Part shown: positions 34,434 through 42,409 of the stretch, piece by piece
Numbering within the stretch: the first letter of the stretch is position 1
Layout of the letters: each line of letters opens with the position of its first letter
From: Xenorhabdus miraniensis
Lineage (GTDB): Bacteria > Pseudomonadota > Gammaproteobacteria > Enterobacterales > Enterobacteriaceae
Direction: 5' to 3'
Assembly (NCBI RefSeq): GCF_002632615.1
Contig: NZ_NITZ01000002.1
Location: 246,211 to 310,210 of the forward strand
DNA length: 64,000 nt
Program-made: the position numbers and the translations under genes
The notes under the pieces: model-generated
Database searches by the model: none
Told to the model about the DNA's origin: nothing
The model's input: the letters and a program-made list of their open reading frames with translations, nothing else

Positions 34434-35582
34434 TCAAATACTACCTTGGTATTTACCGATTTCCTGATTGAGTGATTCCAATCGTTGAACCAGTGATCTC
34501 CTTCTTTCTATATGTTTGGCAAATATCCGATAGAGTGGAACAAATTCTGCCAGTGCGTTATTAACGCGATAAGCATCGTACAGATCTTTCATTTCTCTGG
34601 CCGCTTTATCATAAGCGCTGGCATGGCCTTGCTCACTGTATTTCTTCGCATTTTCCCAGTGAACCTCTCTTGAGGAAAAGACAGCATTGAGCCGCTTGAG
34701 TGTTGCAAGCCGCTCTTGTTCGATTCTTTGTTGTTCAGCCAATAAACGTTCGCGCGTTACTTCCTCATTCGCAGCTTGCAAATAGGTATTAAGTGACGCA
34801 GGACTCAGCCAGTATTTATAATCATTGCTGGTGAACGGCTTATAAACCAACGCACGAGCCTGATTTGCAGTGAGCTGTCCTTGCTCAAATAAAGATTTTA
34901 ATAGCAAATCCTTATCTGATTCAGATAGCCTGTTCATTTGCTCTGTTGCGGTCAGATGTTCAACTTTTGCGGTATGTGCCTGCGATGATTTAAGCAATAT
35001 ATCCAAGGCCCTGTAAGCTTCTGGTGGAATACCGAATAATTCGGCAAAGGCAGATTGAGCTTCGGATAATTGTTTAAAATTGAAATTAATCAGAGGCAGT
35101 TTATCCAACGTCTCATCACCATCAAATGCACGTTTCAGCCAGGGCAGATATAACAGGCGATAATCCCCTTCCATGAGCTCAGAACGTAACTCAACCAAAT
35201 GATCTAAATAATCTTTTGCATCGTCATCGTCCATATAGTAATCATTTTCGTCCACGGAAAAGGTGAATAACAGATAGTTTTTCCCTTTCTCACAGATCAC
35301 GGAATCCCCATCATCAATGCTCATAAATACCGAAGGGATCGCATCTTGTGGCACTTTCAGGTAGCAAATAACCTGCCCCCAATTTGCATAATAGATCCCC
35401 ACATCAAAATACTGAGCCATTAATTCAGAGGGTTCAGCCTTTAAGTCACTGTAGTTGTAATGAACAGTAAAATGATTTGAGCTTATTTCGGCTCGGCTGG
35501 AGATAGTTCTCAGCTCGGCTTTTTGTTTCGCTGACAGCGCGCCATCAAGTCGTTCAAAATGATAATATTGATATTCACTCAT
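34434..35582 (-). CDS. Uncharacterised conserved protein (382 aa)
   Basis: A 382-residue acidic, soluble protein with no signal peptide or membrane segment. The start (SEYQYYHFERLDGALSAKQ) and ISSRAEISSNHFTVHYNYSD resemble a widespread bacterial family that I recall as hypothetical proteins, often near SWIM zinc-finger genes. I know no assigned function. A glutamate/arginine-rich helical stretch (about 270-300) and an acidic DYYMDDDDAKDYLD patch are visible. It is convergent with the res gene, 89 bases away, and lies at the edge of the restriction-modification module. Confidence 0.7.
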   Translation of the reverse strand: MSEYQYYHFERLDGALSAKQKAELRTISSRAEISSNHFTVHYNYSDLKAEPSELMAQYFDVGIYYANWGQVICYLKVPQDAIPSVFMSIDDGDSVICEKGKNYLLFTFSVDENDYYMDDDDAKDYLDHLVELRSELMEGDYRLLYLPWLKRAFDGDETLDKLPLINFNFKQLSEAQSAFAELFGIPPEAYRALDILLKSSQAHTAKVEHLTATEQMNRLSESDKDLLLKSLFEQGQLTANQARALVYKPFTSNDYKYWLSPASLNTYLQAANEEVTRERLLAEQQRIEQERLATLKRLNAVFSSREVHWENAKKYSEQGHASAYDKAAREMKDLYDAYRVNNALAEFVPLYRIFAKHIERRRSLVQRLESLNQEIGKYQGSI

Positions 35583-35833
35583 GGTTAGATCGCTATAAAT
35601 TTAGGTTCATATAACATTGTAGAAATCTCACTTTAAATCTTGTCCGATTCAAGAGGAAATTATTGTCGCGAGTGAGTACAGCCAACAAAGAGGCAACTTG
35701 AAAGACGAAGAGTATATAACTGTGATACTCCCCCCACATAAATGCAAATGGTTGTTCCTGCAAATAAAAAATAACATGACATGTTGAACAAGCTACTTAT
35801 CTGATTAGAAAGTCTTTTTGCAGGAGGGGTAAC

Positions 35834-37282
35834 ATGAATAACCATTATGATGTTTTGATCATGGGAGCGGGAGTTTCTGGCATTGGTATGGCATGTCATC
35901 TGGCAAGAGAGTGTCCTAACAAGAAAGTGGGGATCTTAGAACGTCGCCATAATATAGGTGGAACCTGGGATCTATTTCGCTATCCCGGTATTCGCACAGA
36001 TTCCGATATGATGAGCTATGGCTATAAATTTCGTCCTTGGGAAGATACCAGTATTTTTGCAGATGCACCTTCAATCAGGCGCTATCTCCGTTCAGCAGCG
36101 GAAGAGTATGGCGTTGATAAGAAAATCCAGTTTGGATTAAAGATCACCCAAACTAATTGGTCAAATGAAGCTCGCCAATGGACTATTACCGCGATTGACG
36201 AAACCAGTGGGGATACCCGGCAATTTACCTGTCGTTTTCTTGTCGGTGCGACAGGTTACTATAACTATGATGATCCTTATTTACCCAAATTTCCCGGTCT
36301 TGAAGAATTCAAAGGTCCGGTCATTCACCCCCAACATTGGCCTGAAACATTGGTTTACAAAGGAAAGCGGGTTGTTGTGATTGGGAGCGGCGCAACTGCG
36401 GTCACTTTACTTCCATCAATGGCTAATGATACTGAACACATCACCATGCTTCAGCGCTCCCCAAGCTACATTTTTTCAATACCGGGAAGGGATAAGCTCG
36501 CTGAGCTTTTAAAAGGGATTATTCCGCAACGTTGGATTTACGCGTTGAGCAGAAGTCGCAATATCTTCTTTTTCAGTTCGTTGTATAGGATAAGCCGATA
36601 TTCTCCTAAGCTATTGAAATCGTTTTTGCTGGGTTTAGCTCGCAGAAAAGTCGGCCCTGATTTTGACATGAAACACCTTACGCCAAAGTATATGCCATGG
36701 GATGAACGGTTGTGCTTTGTCCCCGATAGCAATCTATTTAAAGCATTGAGAGAAGGTAGAGCGTCTATCGTTACCGACCAGATTGAACGTATAACTGAAA
36801 ACGGTATTTTGTTGCAGTCTGGTAAGGAACTTCCCGCGGATATCATAGTGACAGCGACAGGGCTGCAATTACAACTGATGGGTGGAATTGAGCTTTCAAT
36901 TGATGGACAACAACAGCAAAGCAATAACCTAATGTTCTATAAGGGGACGTTGATACAAGATATCCCTAATTTTGCCTATTTGTTTGGTTATATCAATAAT
37001 GCCTGGACATTAAAAGTTGATCTCTCAGCAGAATATATATGTCGCTTGTTAAACGAGATGGATCGTCGCCATGCCACGGTTGTAACAGCACATGCTCAAT
37101 CGGATGAAACATTGTCCAATGAGCATATTTTTGGTGCGTTGCGATCGGGGTATGTACAACGTAGTGAATTTGGTCTTCCTCGTCAAGGACGTAGCCCAAA
37201 TTGGTATGTTTCACACGATTATAAAAAGGATAAAGAAATTATAGGGCAGCCAGTAGATGATATGGCATTACGCTGGAAGTAA
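35834..37282 (+). CDS. EthA-like flavin-dependent (Baeyer-Villiger) monooxygenase
   Basis: A 482-residue FAD/NADPH monooxygenase closely resembling Mycobacterium EthA along its whole length. The FAD motif is GAGVSGIG, the GGTWDLFRYPGIR-D-SDM block follows, then HPQHWPE and the NADPH motif GSGATAV. EthA-type enzymes oxidise ketones to esters and activate thioamides. The ATG at 35834 has a strong Shine-Dalgarno (GGAGGGG). It is a single gene with its own terminator. The physiological substrate cannot be read from the sequence. Confidence 0.87.
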   Translation: MNNHYDVLIMGAGVSGIGMACHLARECPNKKVGILERRHNIGGTWDLFRYPGIRTDSDMMSYGYKFRPWEDTSIFADAPSIRRYLRSAAEEYGVDKKIQFGLKITQTNWSNEARQWTITAIDETSGDTRQFTCRFLVGATGYYNYDDPYLPKFPGLEEFKGPVIHPQHWPETLVYKGKRVVVIGSGATAVTLLPSMANDTEHITMLQRSPSYIFSIPGRDKLAELLKGIIPQRWIYALSRSRNIFFFSSLYRISRYSPKLLKSFLLGLARRKVGPDFDMKHLTPKYMPWDERLCFVPDSNLFKALREGRASIVTDQIERITENGILLQSGKELPADIIVTATGLQLQLMGGIELSIDGQQQQSNNLMFYKGTLIQDIPNFAYLFGYINNAWTLKVDLSAEYICRLLNEMDRRHATVVTAHAQSDETLSNEHIFGALRSGYVQRSEFGLPRQGRSPNWYVSHDYKKDKEIIGQPVDDMALRWK

Positions 37283-37291
37283 CTTTTTAAT

Positions 37292-37340
37292 ATACGGCTA
37301 AAGGGTTTCTGATTCCTCTAATAGCCGTATTTTTTGTTTT
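37292..37340 (+). terminator. Terminator after the monooxygenase gene
   Basis: Arms ATACGGCTA (37292-37300) and TAGCCGTAT (37322-37330) pair perfectly and run into TTTTTGTTTTT. The loop is 21 bases. Confidence 0.8.
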
Positions 37341-37346
37341 TCTGAA

Positions 37347-37500
37347 CTAGCGATGTGTAATGCTCCATTTTTTAGTAAGCCAAGAGAAAACGACTCCTGC
37401 GATGGTACCAAAAATATGTCCTTCGGTTGAAATGCCTTGTTGCCATGGCAGCAAACCGAAGACAATTCCTTGATAGAAGATATGAAGAACTTGAAAGACA
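37347..37500 (-). pseudogene. Remnant of a rhomboid-family protease gene (3' end only)
   Basis: Read leftwards, this encodes a hydrophobic stretch (HIFYQGIVFGLLPWQQ), then STEGHIFGTIAGVVF and KKWSITHR before a TAG at 37347-37349. GH-x-x-G followed by a final membrane helix is the pattern around the second catalytic residue (His) of rhomboid proteases. Nothing of the serine-bearing part follows upstream, and a plus-strand gene overlaps it. I read it as the 3' end of a rhomboid gene lost to rearrangement. Confidence 0.55.
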
Positions 37501-37687
37501 ACTAAATAAAAATATAGATTATCATGCCTTATTAGATCAAGATGAAGCTATAATTTTCTTGAAAACATTAGAGAGTGACTTTAAATCATTGCGAGATGAA
37601 GTTTATTCAATAGCTGATCCATTGTCAAATTTCGCTGGAAACATAAAGGATGTTCCTGGAGTTTTTAAAATAGGGCAATTGAATTAA
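37445..37687 (+). CDS. Hypothetical protein (80 aa)
   Basis: A small charged, mostly helical protein (MAANRRQFLDRRYEELERQ...) with no motif I recognise. I chose ATG 37445 over 37427, which would read MKCLVAMAANRR. Its 5' end overlaps the rhomboid remnant on the other strand, so this may itself be the 3' part of a longer gene joined here by rearrangement. Its stop overlaps the start of the next gene (TAATG), which indicates translational coupling. Confidence 0.45.
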   Translation: MAANRRQFLDRRYEELERQLNKNIDYHALLDQDEAIIFLKTLESDFKSLRDEVYSIADPLSNFAGNIKDVPGVFKIGQLN

Positions 37688-37989
37688 TGCTTAAGAGAGA
37701 TGAAATTGTTACGTTTTCAGCTAAAAGTGCTTGGTTTATTTGGGTTAGTCCATTATGTATGTATTTTTCTTTATTATTATTTAAATACCTTTTAACTAAA
37801 AAACAGGTGGTATTCAATAATAAAATAGGGAGTGTTTTTGGTCTTTTAGCTGTAATAGGATTTGTTTTTAATTTGTTTTTTTCTTTTTATGTTGATTTTA
37901 AACTAAAAAATGAAAACTACATTACATGTGCTAAATCATCATGGATAGCACCTAATAAATATGTAAAAGATATATCCCTATGCAAATAA
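37687..37989 (+). CDS. Small membrane protein (100 aa), possibly DUF1240-like
   Basis: Two hydrophobic segments (residues about 13-35 and 45-67) and a cysteine-containing soluble tail (ENYITCAKSSW... ISLCK). Size and layout recall DUF1240 membrane proteins, which I associate with Photorhabdus and Xenorhabdus; the family call is tentative. It is coupled to the preceding 80-residue gene. A pair of this kind beside an Hcp gene could be a secreted-effector/immunity remnant, but that is inference. Confidence 0.5.
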   Translation: MLKRDEIVTFSAKSAWFIWVSPLCMYFSLLLFKYLLTKKQVVFNNKIGSVFGLLAVIGFVFNLFFSFYVDFKLKNENYITCAKSSWIAPNKYVKDISLCK

Positions 37990-38017
37990 TCATGCTTGTT
38001 TTTATTGTCAGCTTTAT

Positions 38018-38038
38018 ACCACCTCTATCGGAGGTGGT
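38018..38038. terminator. Hairpin between the small membrane protein gene and hcp
   Basis: Arms ACCACCTC (38018-38025) and GAGGTGGT (38031-38038) pair perfectly. There is no strong T tract on either side. It lies between convergent genes and may slow or stabilise both transcripts. Confidence 0.4.
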
Positions 38039-38061
38039 GATCATTCCTAAGGGATTTTTGC

Positions 38062-38541
38062 TTAATAGGTTCTGTCTTCCCATATGCTATAGGCTGATGT
38101 ACCAGCTGTTATATGATTCCATGAAATTGATTTGTAATTTAGAAAAATCCTTTCATGTGGCATGGCATCAAAATCATTTATAGAATGCGGGTATACACAG
38201 GATATGTCAGTGATAGTGGCTTCCGTGATTTTTACTTCATAGAATAATTCCAGTTGTCCAGCTTGGCTTGTTCTGTAAAAAATAAAAGCGCCATTTAGAG
38301 ATTCGTTTGAATCTATTGCCATCGCTAATAATGGTGACGATTTATCTATAGGTTTAATGAATTGTATGGGTTGATGACTGACATTCTGTTGTCGTGTAAT
38401 TGTATGATTCAGGCTGAGTACCTGTATTTGATCTTCATGCCCATTTTGATACCGATTTCCTATCGAATCTGGAGTGGAACACCCCGCAGATATGAGACCT
38501 TGTTTTTTACCATTTAAAGATAAATAAATCATATATGACAT
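38062..38541 (-). CDS. Hcp-family type VI secretion tube protein
   Basis: A 159-residue Hcp-like protein: the start MIYLSLNGKKQGLISAGC, GNRYQNGHEDQIQVLSLNH, QPIQFIKPIDKSSPLLAMAI and the C-terminal ISWNHITAGTSAYSIWED follow the enteric Hcp pattern. Hcp hexamers stack into the tube ejected by type VI secretion systems and can carry effectors. No other T6SS structural gene lies in the window, so this is an orphan copy. The protein ends at the Hcp domain, without a toxin extension. Confidence 0.85.
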   Translation of the reverse strand: MSYMIYLSLNGKKQGLISAGCSTPDSIGNRYQNGHEDQIQVLSLNHTITRQQNVSHQPIQFIKPIDKSSPLLAMAIDSNESLNGAFIFYRTSQAGQLELFYEVKITEATITDISCVYPHSINDFDAMPHERIFLNYKSISWNHITAGTSAYSIWEDRTY

Positions 38542-38644
38542 AAAATTACCATCCTAGTTTTTTATTTAAATTATGGGCTTAATCAAGACCATAATAACTT
38601 AACATATAAAAAACTTGCAATGAGATCATCAAGGCAAAAAATAT

Positions 38645-38848
38645 CTACCAAAGCACCTTTTTGTTAGAAACGATAGACACTAAAGCCGGTATCTGGTCAG
38701 CACGTTGCTTCAAGATAACATCGATATTGGCAAAGGCATTATCAACGTTATTGCGTAGTAGAATTAAACGGTTATAAAGGCTGACTCCTCCAATTATCCC
38801 ACTGATAATCAGGAAGAAAATCACTATAACGGTTATCATTATTTCCAT
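38645..38848 (-). pseudogene. lemA: Truncated lemA
   Basis: The 67-codon ORF begins with an N-terminal membrane helix and continues NRLILLRNNVDNAFANIDVILKQRADQIPALVSIV, the conserved first part of LemA proteins. It then stops after SNKKVLW. Full LemA is about 180-200 residues, so the coiled-coil body is missing and I see none of it in the following 100 bases on the same strand. Confidence 0.75.
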
Positions 38849-39153
38849 TTATTTTATACCTTAATGTTTCCTTTTAAGGCTATTCGGGGTAAGAAAAAGA
38901 AAGGTTGATCCAAAGCCTACAGTTTTGCTGTAGGTTTCTTTTATTCTTTATTTCCATCTCATTGATATTCTGATCATTAAATCAGAGCCCAATCCTTAAT
39001 GCAGTCAATTTATTTGCTTGTTTTTCTGCAATATTTCGTTCTAACTAATGAATGGTAATTAATTGCATGAGTAATCCACAAAATTGCTGTCGCATTCATA
39101 CTGCTTGGTATGGTAATGGTAAGAACAAAAGTAGCATATAAGGAATGGTTATC
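38849..39153. other. Non-coding gap upstream of the 229-residue orphan
   Basis: Holds a hairpin (38916-38934, CCTACAG / CTGTAGG followed by TTTCTTTT) of terminator type on the plus strand. It also holds the Shine-Dalgarno AAGGA (39140-39144) of the next gene. Nothing else stands out. Confidence 0.5.
38916..38942 (+). terminator. Orphan terminator-like hairpin
   Basis: The stem CCTACAG-ttttg-CTGTAGG is followed by TTTCTTTT. No intact plus-strand gene lies just upstream, so it may be left from a deleted one. Confidence 0.5.
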
Positions 39154-39843
39154 ATGAAAAATATTAAAGTCTTTCGTGGTTTTTATACATTTGAAGATAT
39201 TTATCATGGTCATTTTCGTTTATCAGTTTGTTCTCATGGTGAATATGATGAAAGTTATTCCATGGGATATTTAACCGTCCTGAGTGAAAATCTGACTATA
39301 GAAAACATGACACCTAGTGAACTATATGATCAATTAGTTAAGAACGGAGGAATAATATTAGACAGATTTAGGTATATTCATCTGGTGGTATGTAATTCTG
39401 CAACTTGCGAGAAGGATAGAGACTCTCCCTATGACTTTGAGGAATCTTTTGCTTCTGAGTTTTCTAAGTTGTGTTCAAACAGTATTGTGATTGGTTATAT
39501 TGGATCGGTTAGGGTACGCAATAATTATTTTAATCCACAAACCTTGAGTTATGAGCATGATAAAGATACTCAACGTAATGAAGAAGTATTTAGAATAAGT
39601 CATATTTGTCAGCTTCATTTTTCAGAGCTTTCTCGGAACCAAAATGCCAGAGCTGCTTTTATGGCAGAAAAAGAAGCTTATTCAAGGGTAGTTACTGTCG
39701 ATCCTATTACTCCAAAACCTTTTTTGAGACCCAAAGTGCCAGGCAAACCGATAAGTAATCGCAGTTCCAGTCGAATGGGAATACATACTTCTGTATGGTT
39801 TAAAAATGGCAAACGCATCCATGCAGAAATGTTGGTGTTATAG
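39154..39843 (+). CDS. Orphan protein (229 aa), possible cysteine-protease-like fold
   Basis: I do not recognise this protein firmly. A central stretch, YIHLVVCNSATC followed after 15-20 residues by FASEFSKLCSNSIVIGYIGSV, has the layout of caspase-like/C80 peptidase folds: a hydrophobic strand ending in Cys, then a helix, then 'I-x-GY-x-G-x-V'. A candidate His lies in the strand just before. No signal peptide. The start at 39154 is chosen because AAGGA precedes it by 9 bases; ATG 39145 is too close. The C-terminal 50 residues are basic and proline-rich. It could be a toxin-like domain, but this is inference. Confidence 0.5.
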   Translation: MKNIKVFRGFYTFEDIYHGHFRLSVCSHGEYDESYSMGYLTVLSENLTIENMTPSELYDQLVKNGGIILDRFRYIHLVVCNSATCEKDRDSPYDFEESFASEFSKLCSNSIVIGYIGSVRVRNNYFNPQTLSYEHDKDTQRNEEVFRISHICQLHFSELSRNQNARAAFMAEKEAYSRVVTVDPITPKPFLRPKVPGKPISNRSSSRMGIHTSVWFKNGKRIHAEMLVL

Positions 39844-39936
39844 TGCATAAATATGCTTGCACCTTTCGTTATATTTTGTCAGTTTTAAGGATGTCAGTTG
39901 TATCTGACGAACATCTTTCAAGGCAGGGTAAACATG

Positions 39937-41043
39937 ATGAAGAGTGTAGGTTTTATCGGCTGGCGCGGTATGGTCGGCTCAGTATTAATGCAGAGAATGA
40001 TGGAAGAGCGGGATTTTGACGAAATCAATCCGGTTTTCTTTACCACTTCCCAACATGGGCTACCTGCACCGGAATTTGCAGGTAAATCAGGCGTCTTACA
40101 GGATGCTTTTAATATCGAGGCGCTGAGTGCGCTGGATATAATCATTAGTTGTCAGGGCGGGGATTATACCAATGAAATTTACCCCAAACTGAGAGCAACC
40201 GGCTGGCAGGGATATTGGATTGATGCTGCTTCCGCACTGCGTATGAATGACGATGCGATCATTATTCTCGATCCCGTTAACCATCAACATATTCAGAACA
40301 GCCTGAATAAAGGCATCAAAACGTTTGTTGGTGGTAACTGTACTGTCAGCCTGATGTTGATGTCATTGGGTGGTCTGTTTGCCAATGATTTGATTGAGTG
40401 GGCATCGGTATCAAGTTATCAGGCGGCTTCTGGCGGTGGAGCTCGCCATATGCGTGAACTGCTGGTACAAATGGGCATGCTGCATAATCAGGTTGCAGAT
40501 GAGTTGCAAGATCCGGCTTCCGCCATTTTGGATATTGAAAAACGTGTCACAGAGTTTACCCGCAGCGGTGCATTGCCGGTTGACCAATTTGGCGTACCTT
40601 TGGCGGGAAGCCTGATCCCGTGGATTGATAAGCAACTGGAAAATGGGCAGAGCCGCGAAGAGTGGAAAGGTCAGGCAGAAACCAACAAGATATTGAATAC
40701 GGGCAATAATGTGATCCCGATTGATGGTCTGTGTGTCCGCATTGGTGCTTTGCGCTGCCATAGTCAGGCATTTACCCTGAAATTGAAAAAAGATATTCCG
40801 ATTCATGAGATTGAAACGTTGCTGTCTTCTCATAATGATTGGGTTCGCGTGATCCCGAATGATCGTGAACTGACAATGCGTGAATTAACGCCGGCAGCGG
40901 TGACTGGCACGTTGAATACGCCAGTGGGGCGCCTGCGTAAACTGAATATGGGGCCGGAATATCTTTCTGCATTTACCGTCGGTGATCAGTTGCTGTGGGG
41001 AGCGGCAGAACCTTTGCGCCGTATGCTGCGTATTTTGTTGTAG
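39937..41043 (+). CDS. asd: Asd, aspartate-semialdehyde dehydrogenase
   Basis: A 368-residue NADPH-dependent dehydrogenase (E. coli 367) at the branch to lysine/diaminopimelate, threonine and methionine. The N-terminal GWRGMVGS dinucleotide motif, the catalytic cysteine in [10 protein letters not shown] and the [17 protein letters not shown] block are intact. Start at ATG 39937 ([11 protein letters not shown]) by alignment, with ATG 39934 just before. It stands alone among accessory genes. No lysine riboswitch was recognised upstream. Confidence 0.96.
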   Translation: MKSVGFIGWRGMVGSVLMQRMMEERDFDEINPVFFTTSQHGLPAPEFAGKSGVLQDAFNIEALSALDIIISCQGGDYTNEIYPKLRATGWQGYWIDAASALRMNDDAIIILDPVNHQHIQNSLNKGIKTFVGGNCTVSLMLMSLGGLFANDLIEWASVSSYQAASGGGARHMRELLVQMGMLHNQVADELQDPASAILDIEKRVTEFTRSGALPVDQFGVPLAGSLIPWIDKQLENGQSREEWKGQAETNKILNTGNNVIPIDGLCVRIGALRCHSQAFTLKLKKDIPIHEIETLLSSHNDWVRVIPNDRELTMRELTPAAVTGTLNTPVGRLRKLNMGPEYLSAFTVGDQLLWGAAEPLRRMLRILL

Positions 41044-41092
41044 AAAAGGGTTAAGTTTTTTATTGAAGTGACTGTTCAGCATCCGTTGGGAT

Positions 41093-41130
41093 AATACCGC
41101 CAATTCGATAGAGAAATTGGCGGTATTTGT
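41093..41130 (+). terminator. asd terminator
   Basis: Arms AATACCGCCAATT (41093-41105) and AATTGGCGGTATT (41115-41127) pair perfectly, followed by TTGTTATTTTTTT. The A/T-rich flanks suggest it may serve the convergent minus-strand gene as well. Confidence 0.9.
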
Positions 41131-41155
41131 TATTTTTTTCATCTGAATTTATTTT

Positions 41156-41902
41156 TTATATTGAGAGGATAGAAGAATTGTTAAATTTGTATACTTCATC
41201 TTCTGTATAGAAAGTCCAAAAATTGTTTCCATTTGGATCTAATGTCATATAGTCATCATTATCAATGAATCCCATTCTATGATAAACTCTATTCAGTTCA
41301 TCAGTTGCTGTCATTAGCTGTAATTTTCCATTAAAATCCATTTCATAGGATTTGTTAACTGCTTTTTCCATCAATAAATAGGAGCAGTTTTTTATTCCTG
41401 GATGAGTGATAAGGTTGTTGACTGTCAGAGAATTTTGTTTTTCTATATCATAATGTTTAAGTTGAATTATTCCGATAGGTATTGTTTGAATATAACAAAC
41501 AAAGTAAAAATACTTTTCAGTGTTTCGATTATGTTCATTGATGTCATATCGCATTGAAATTAGTGTTTGTTCAGTTATACAGCATCTCAGATCCCATAAA
41601 TCTTGTGGTGTTTTTAATTTCTTATCTTCTATATTACGCCATGTATATTCAGTATCTTCAATATGGTCCAGCCATTTATCTTCGCGAATGGAGTTGAGAA
41701 GTTTATTGATTGCATTTTCTGCTACTTGTAGACTAACTTCTATTGATGCGATAAAGGGAAGCTTGTGTATAAGCATTTGTTTATTAATGTCTATATTAGA
41801 TAGATTATCGGGTAGTGAGGTGGATAGATTTTTTGAACGAGCCAAAGAGTTTGACTGCATTTTTTCAATTTCTTTATTAAAAGAATAAGCTTTTTTAAAC
41901 AT
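41156..41902 (-). CDS. GNAT-like acetyltransferase with a 100-residue N-terminal extension
   Basis: A 248-residue protein. The C-terminal half (about 110-220) looks like a GNAT fold: a FYFVCYIQTIPIGIIQLKHY strand pair, VNNLITHPGIKNCSYLLMEKAV and a closing NRVYHRMGFIDNDDY, the usual GNAT end. The N-terminal part is helical and polar with no signal peptide (RSKNLSTSLPDNLSNIDI). Such an extension on a GNAT occurs in some secreted effectors, but I cannot assign it. AT-rich base use and isolation between asd and gyrB suggest acquisition. Confidence 0.6.
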   Translation of the reverse strand: MFKKAYSFNKEIEKMQSNSLARSKNLSTSLPDNLSNIDINKQMLIHKLPFIASIEVSLQVAENAINKLLNSIREDKWLDHIEDTEYTWRNIEDKKLKTPQDLWDLRCCITEQTLISMRYDINEHNRNTEKYFYFVCYIQTIPIGIIQLKHYDIEKQNSLTVNNLITHPGIKNCSYLLMEKAVNKSYEMDFNGKLQLMTATDELNRVYHRMGFIDNDDYMTLDPNGNNFWTFYTEDEVYKFNNSSILSI

Positions 41903-41962
41903 AATAAAGACCTCTTAATAGGGTTTTTTTAGTAAGTTCCTTTGAACCTATACCCGCTGTGG

Positions 41963-42088
41963 CTAAGAAAAAGACCATGCGTTGTTCTGAGTTTCTTTTG
42001 AGTTATCTGTATTGTTAATGTGTTCAAGCCAACCACCTTTAATGATTGAATCATGAAGTTTTGATACAAAATTTATTCTTCTTAGCAT
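41963..42088 (-). CDS. Short ORF (41 aa) resembling part of the neighbouring gene
   Basis: ATG 42088 is preceded by AAGGA at 8 bases and opens 41 codons ending at TAG 41963-41965. Its middle (KLHDSIIKGGWLEHINNTD) resembles residues about 65-83 of the next gene on the same strand (KLLNSIREDKWLDHIEDTE). It may be a decayed duplicate or a small leader/immunity-type gene. The good Shine-Dalgarno favours expression; nothing is known of the product. Confidence 0.45.
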   Translation of the reverse strand: MLRRINFVSKLHDSIIKGGWLEHINNTDNSKETQNNAWSFS

Positions 42089-42409
42089 GATGAAAATCCT
42101 TATCAATATGGTGGTGTTATTTTATTGGTATAGGGTTTGTTTTTGTTAAATTCTCATCCTCTTCAAACTTACCGATAATATATCATAGCAATAAAATCAC
42201 TGTTGTAATAGTTAAGTTTTATTTAATTTATGACATGAAATGTTCTATGTTTGATTTTTTATGGTGAGTAATTTTTATTATTTATTTTAATTGTGCCTAC
42301 CTTAATTTGTTTTTGTTTTATGTTAACAGTTGAATTAGATTTTTATTGTTGGTTTATATAATTAATAAACTCGTTATAAATTTTTATAGTTTAATTGTGA
42401 GGTTTTTTT
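42089..42409. other. Very AT-rich gap upstream of the secreted orphan
   Basis: About 320 bases, mostly A and T, with no ORF. It probably holds the promoter of the gene at 42410. A/T richness of this kind is typical of H-NS-silenced acquired genes. Confidence 0.5.

Noticed and set aside
35660..35899. 79-codon minus-strand ORF upstream of the monooxygenase
   Set aside because: Overlaps the monooxygenase start and its ribosome-binding site; no Shine-Dalgarno and no recognisable protein.
37980..38183. 67-codon ORF after the small membrane protein
   Set aside because: It overlaps the 3' end of hcp on the other strand and contains the intergenic hairpin; no family resemblance.
39844..39936. Lysine riboswitch before asd
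   Set aside because: The 93-base leader is too short for the lysine aptamer and no matching conserved segments were seen.
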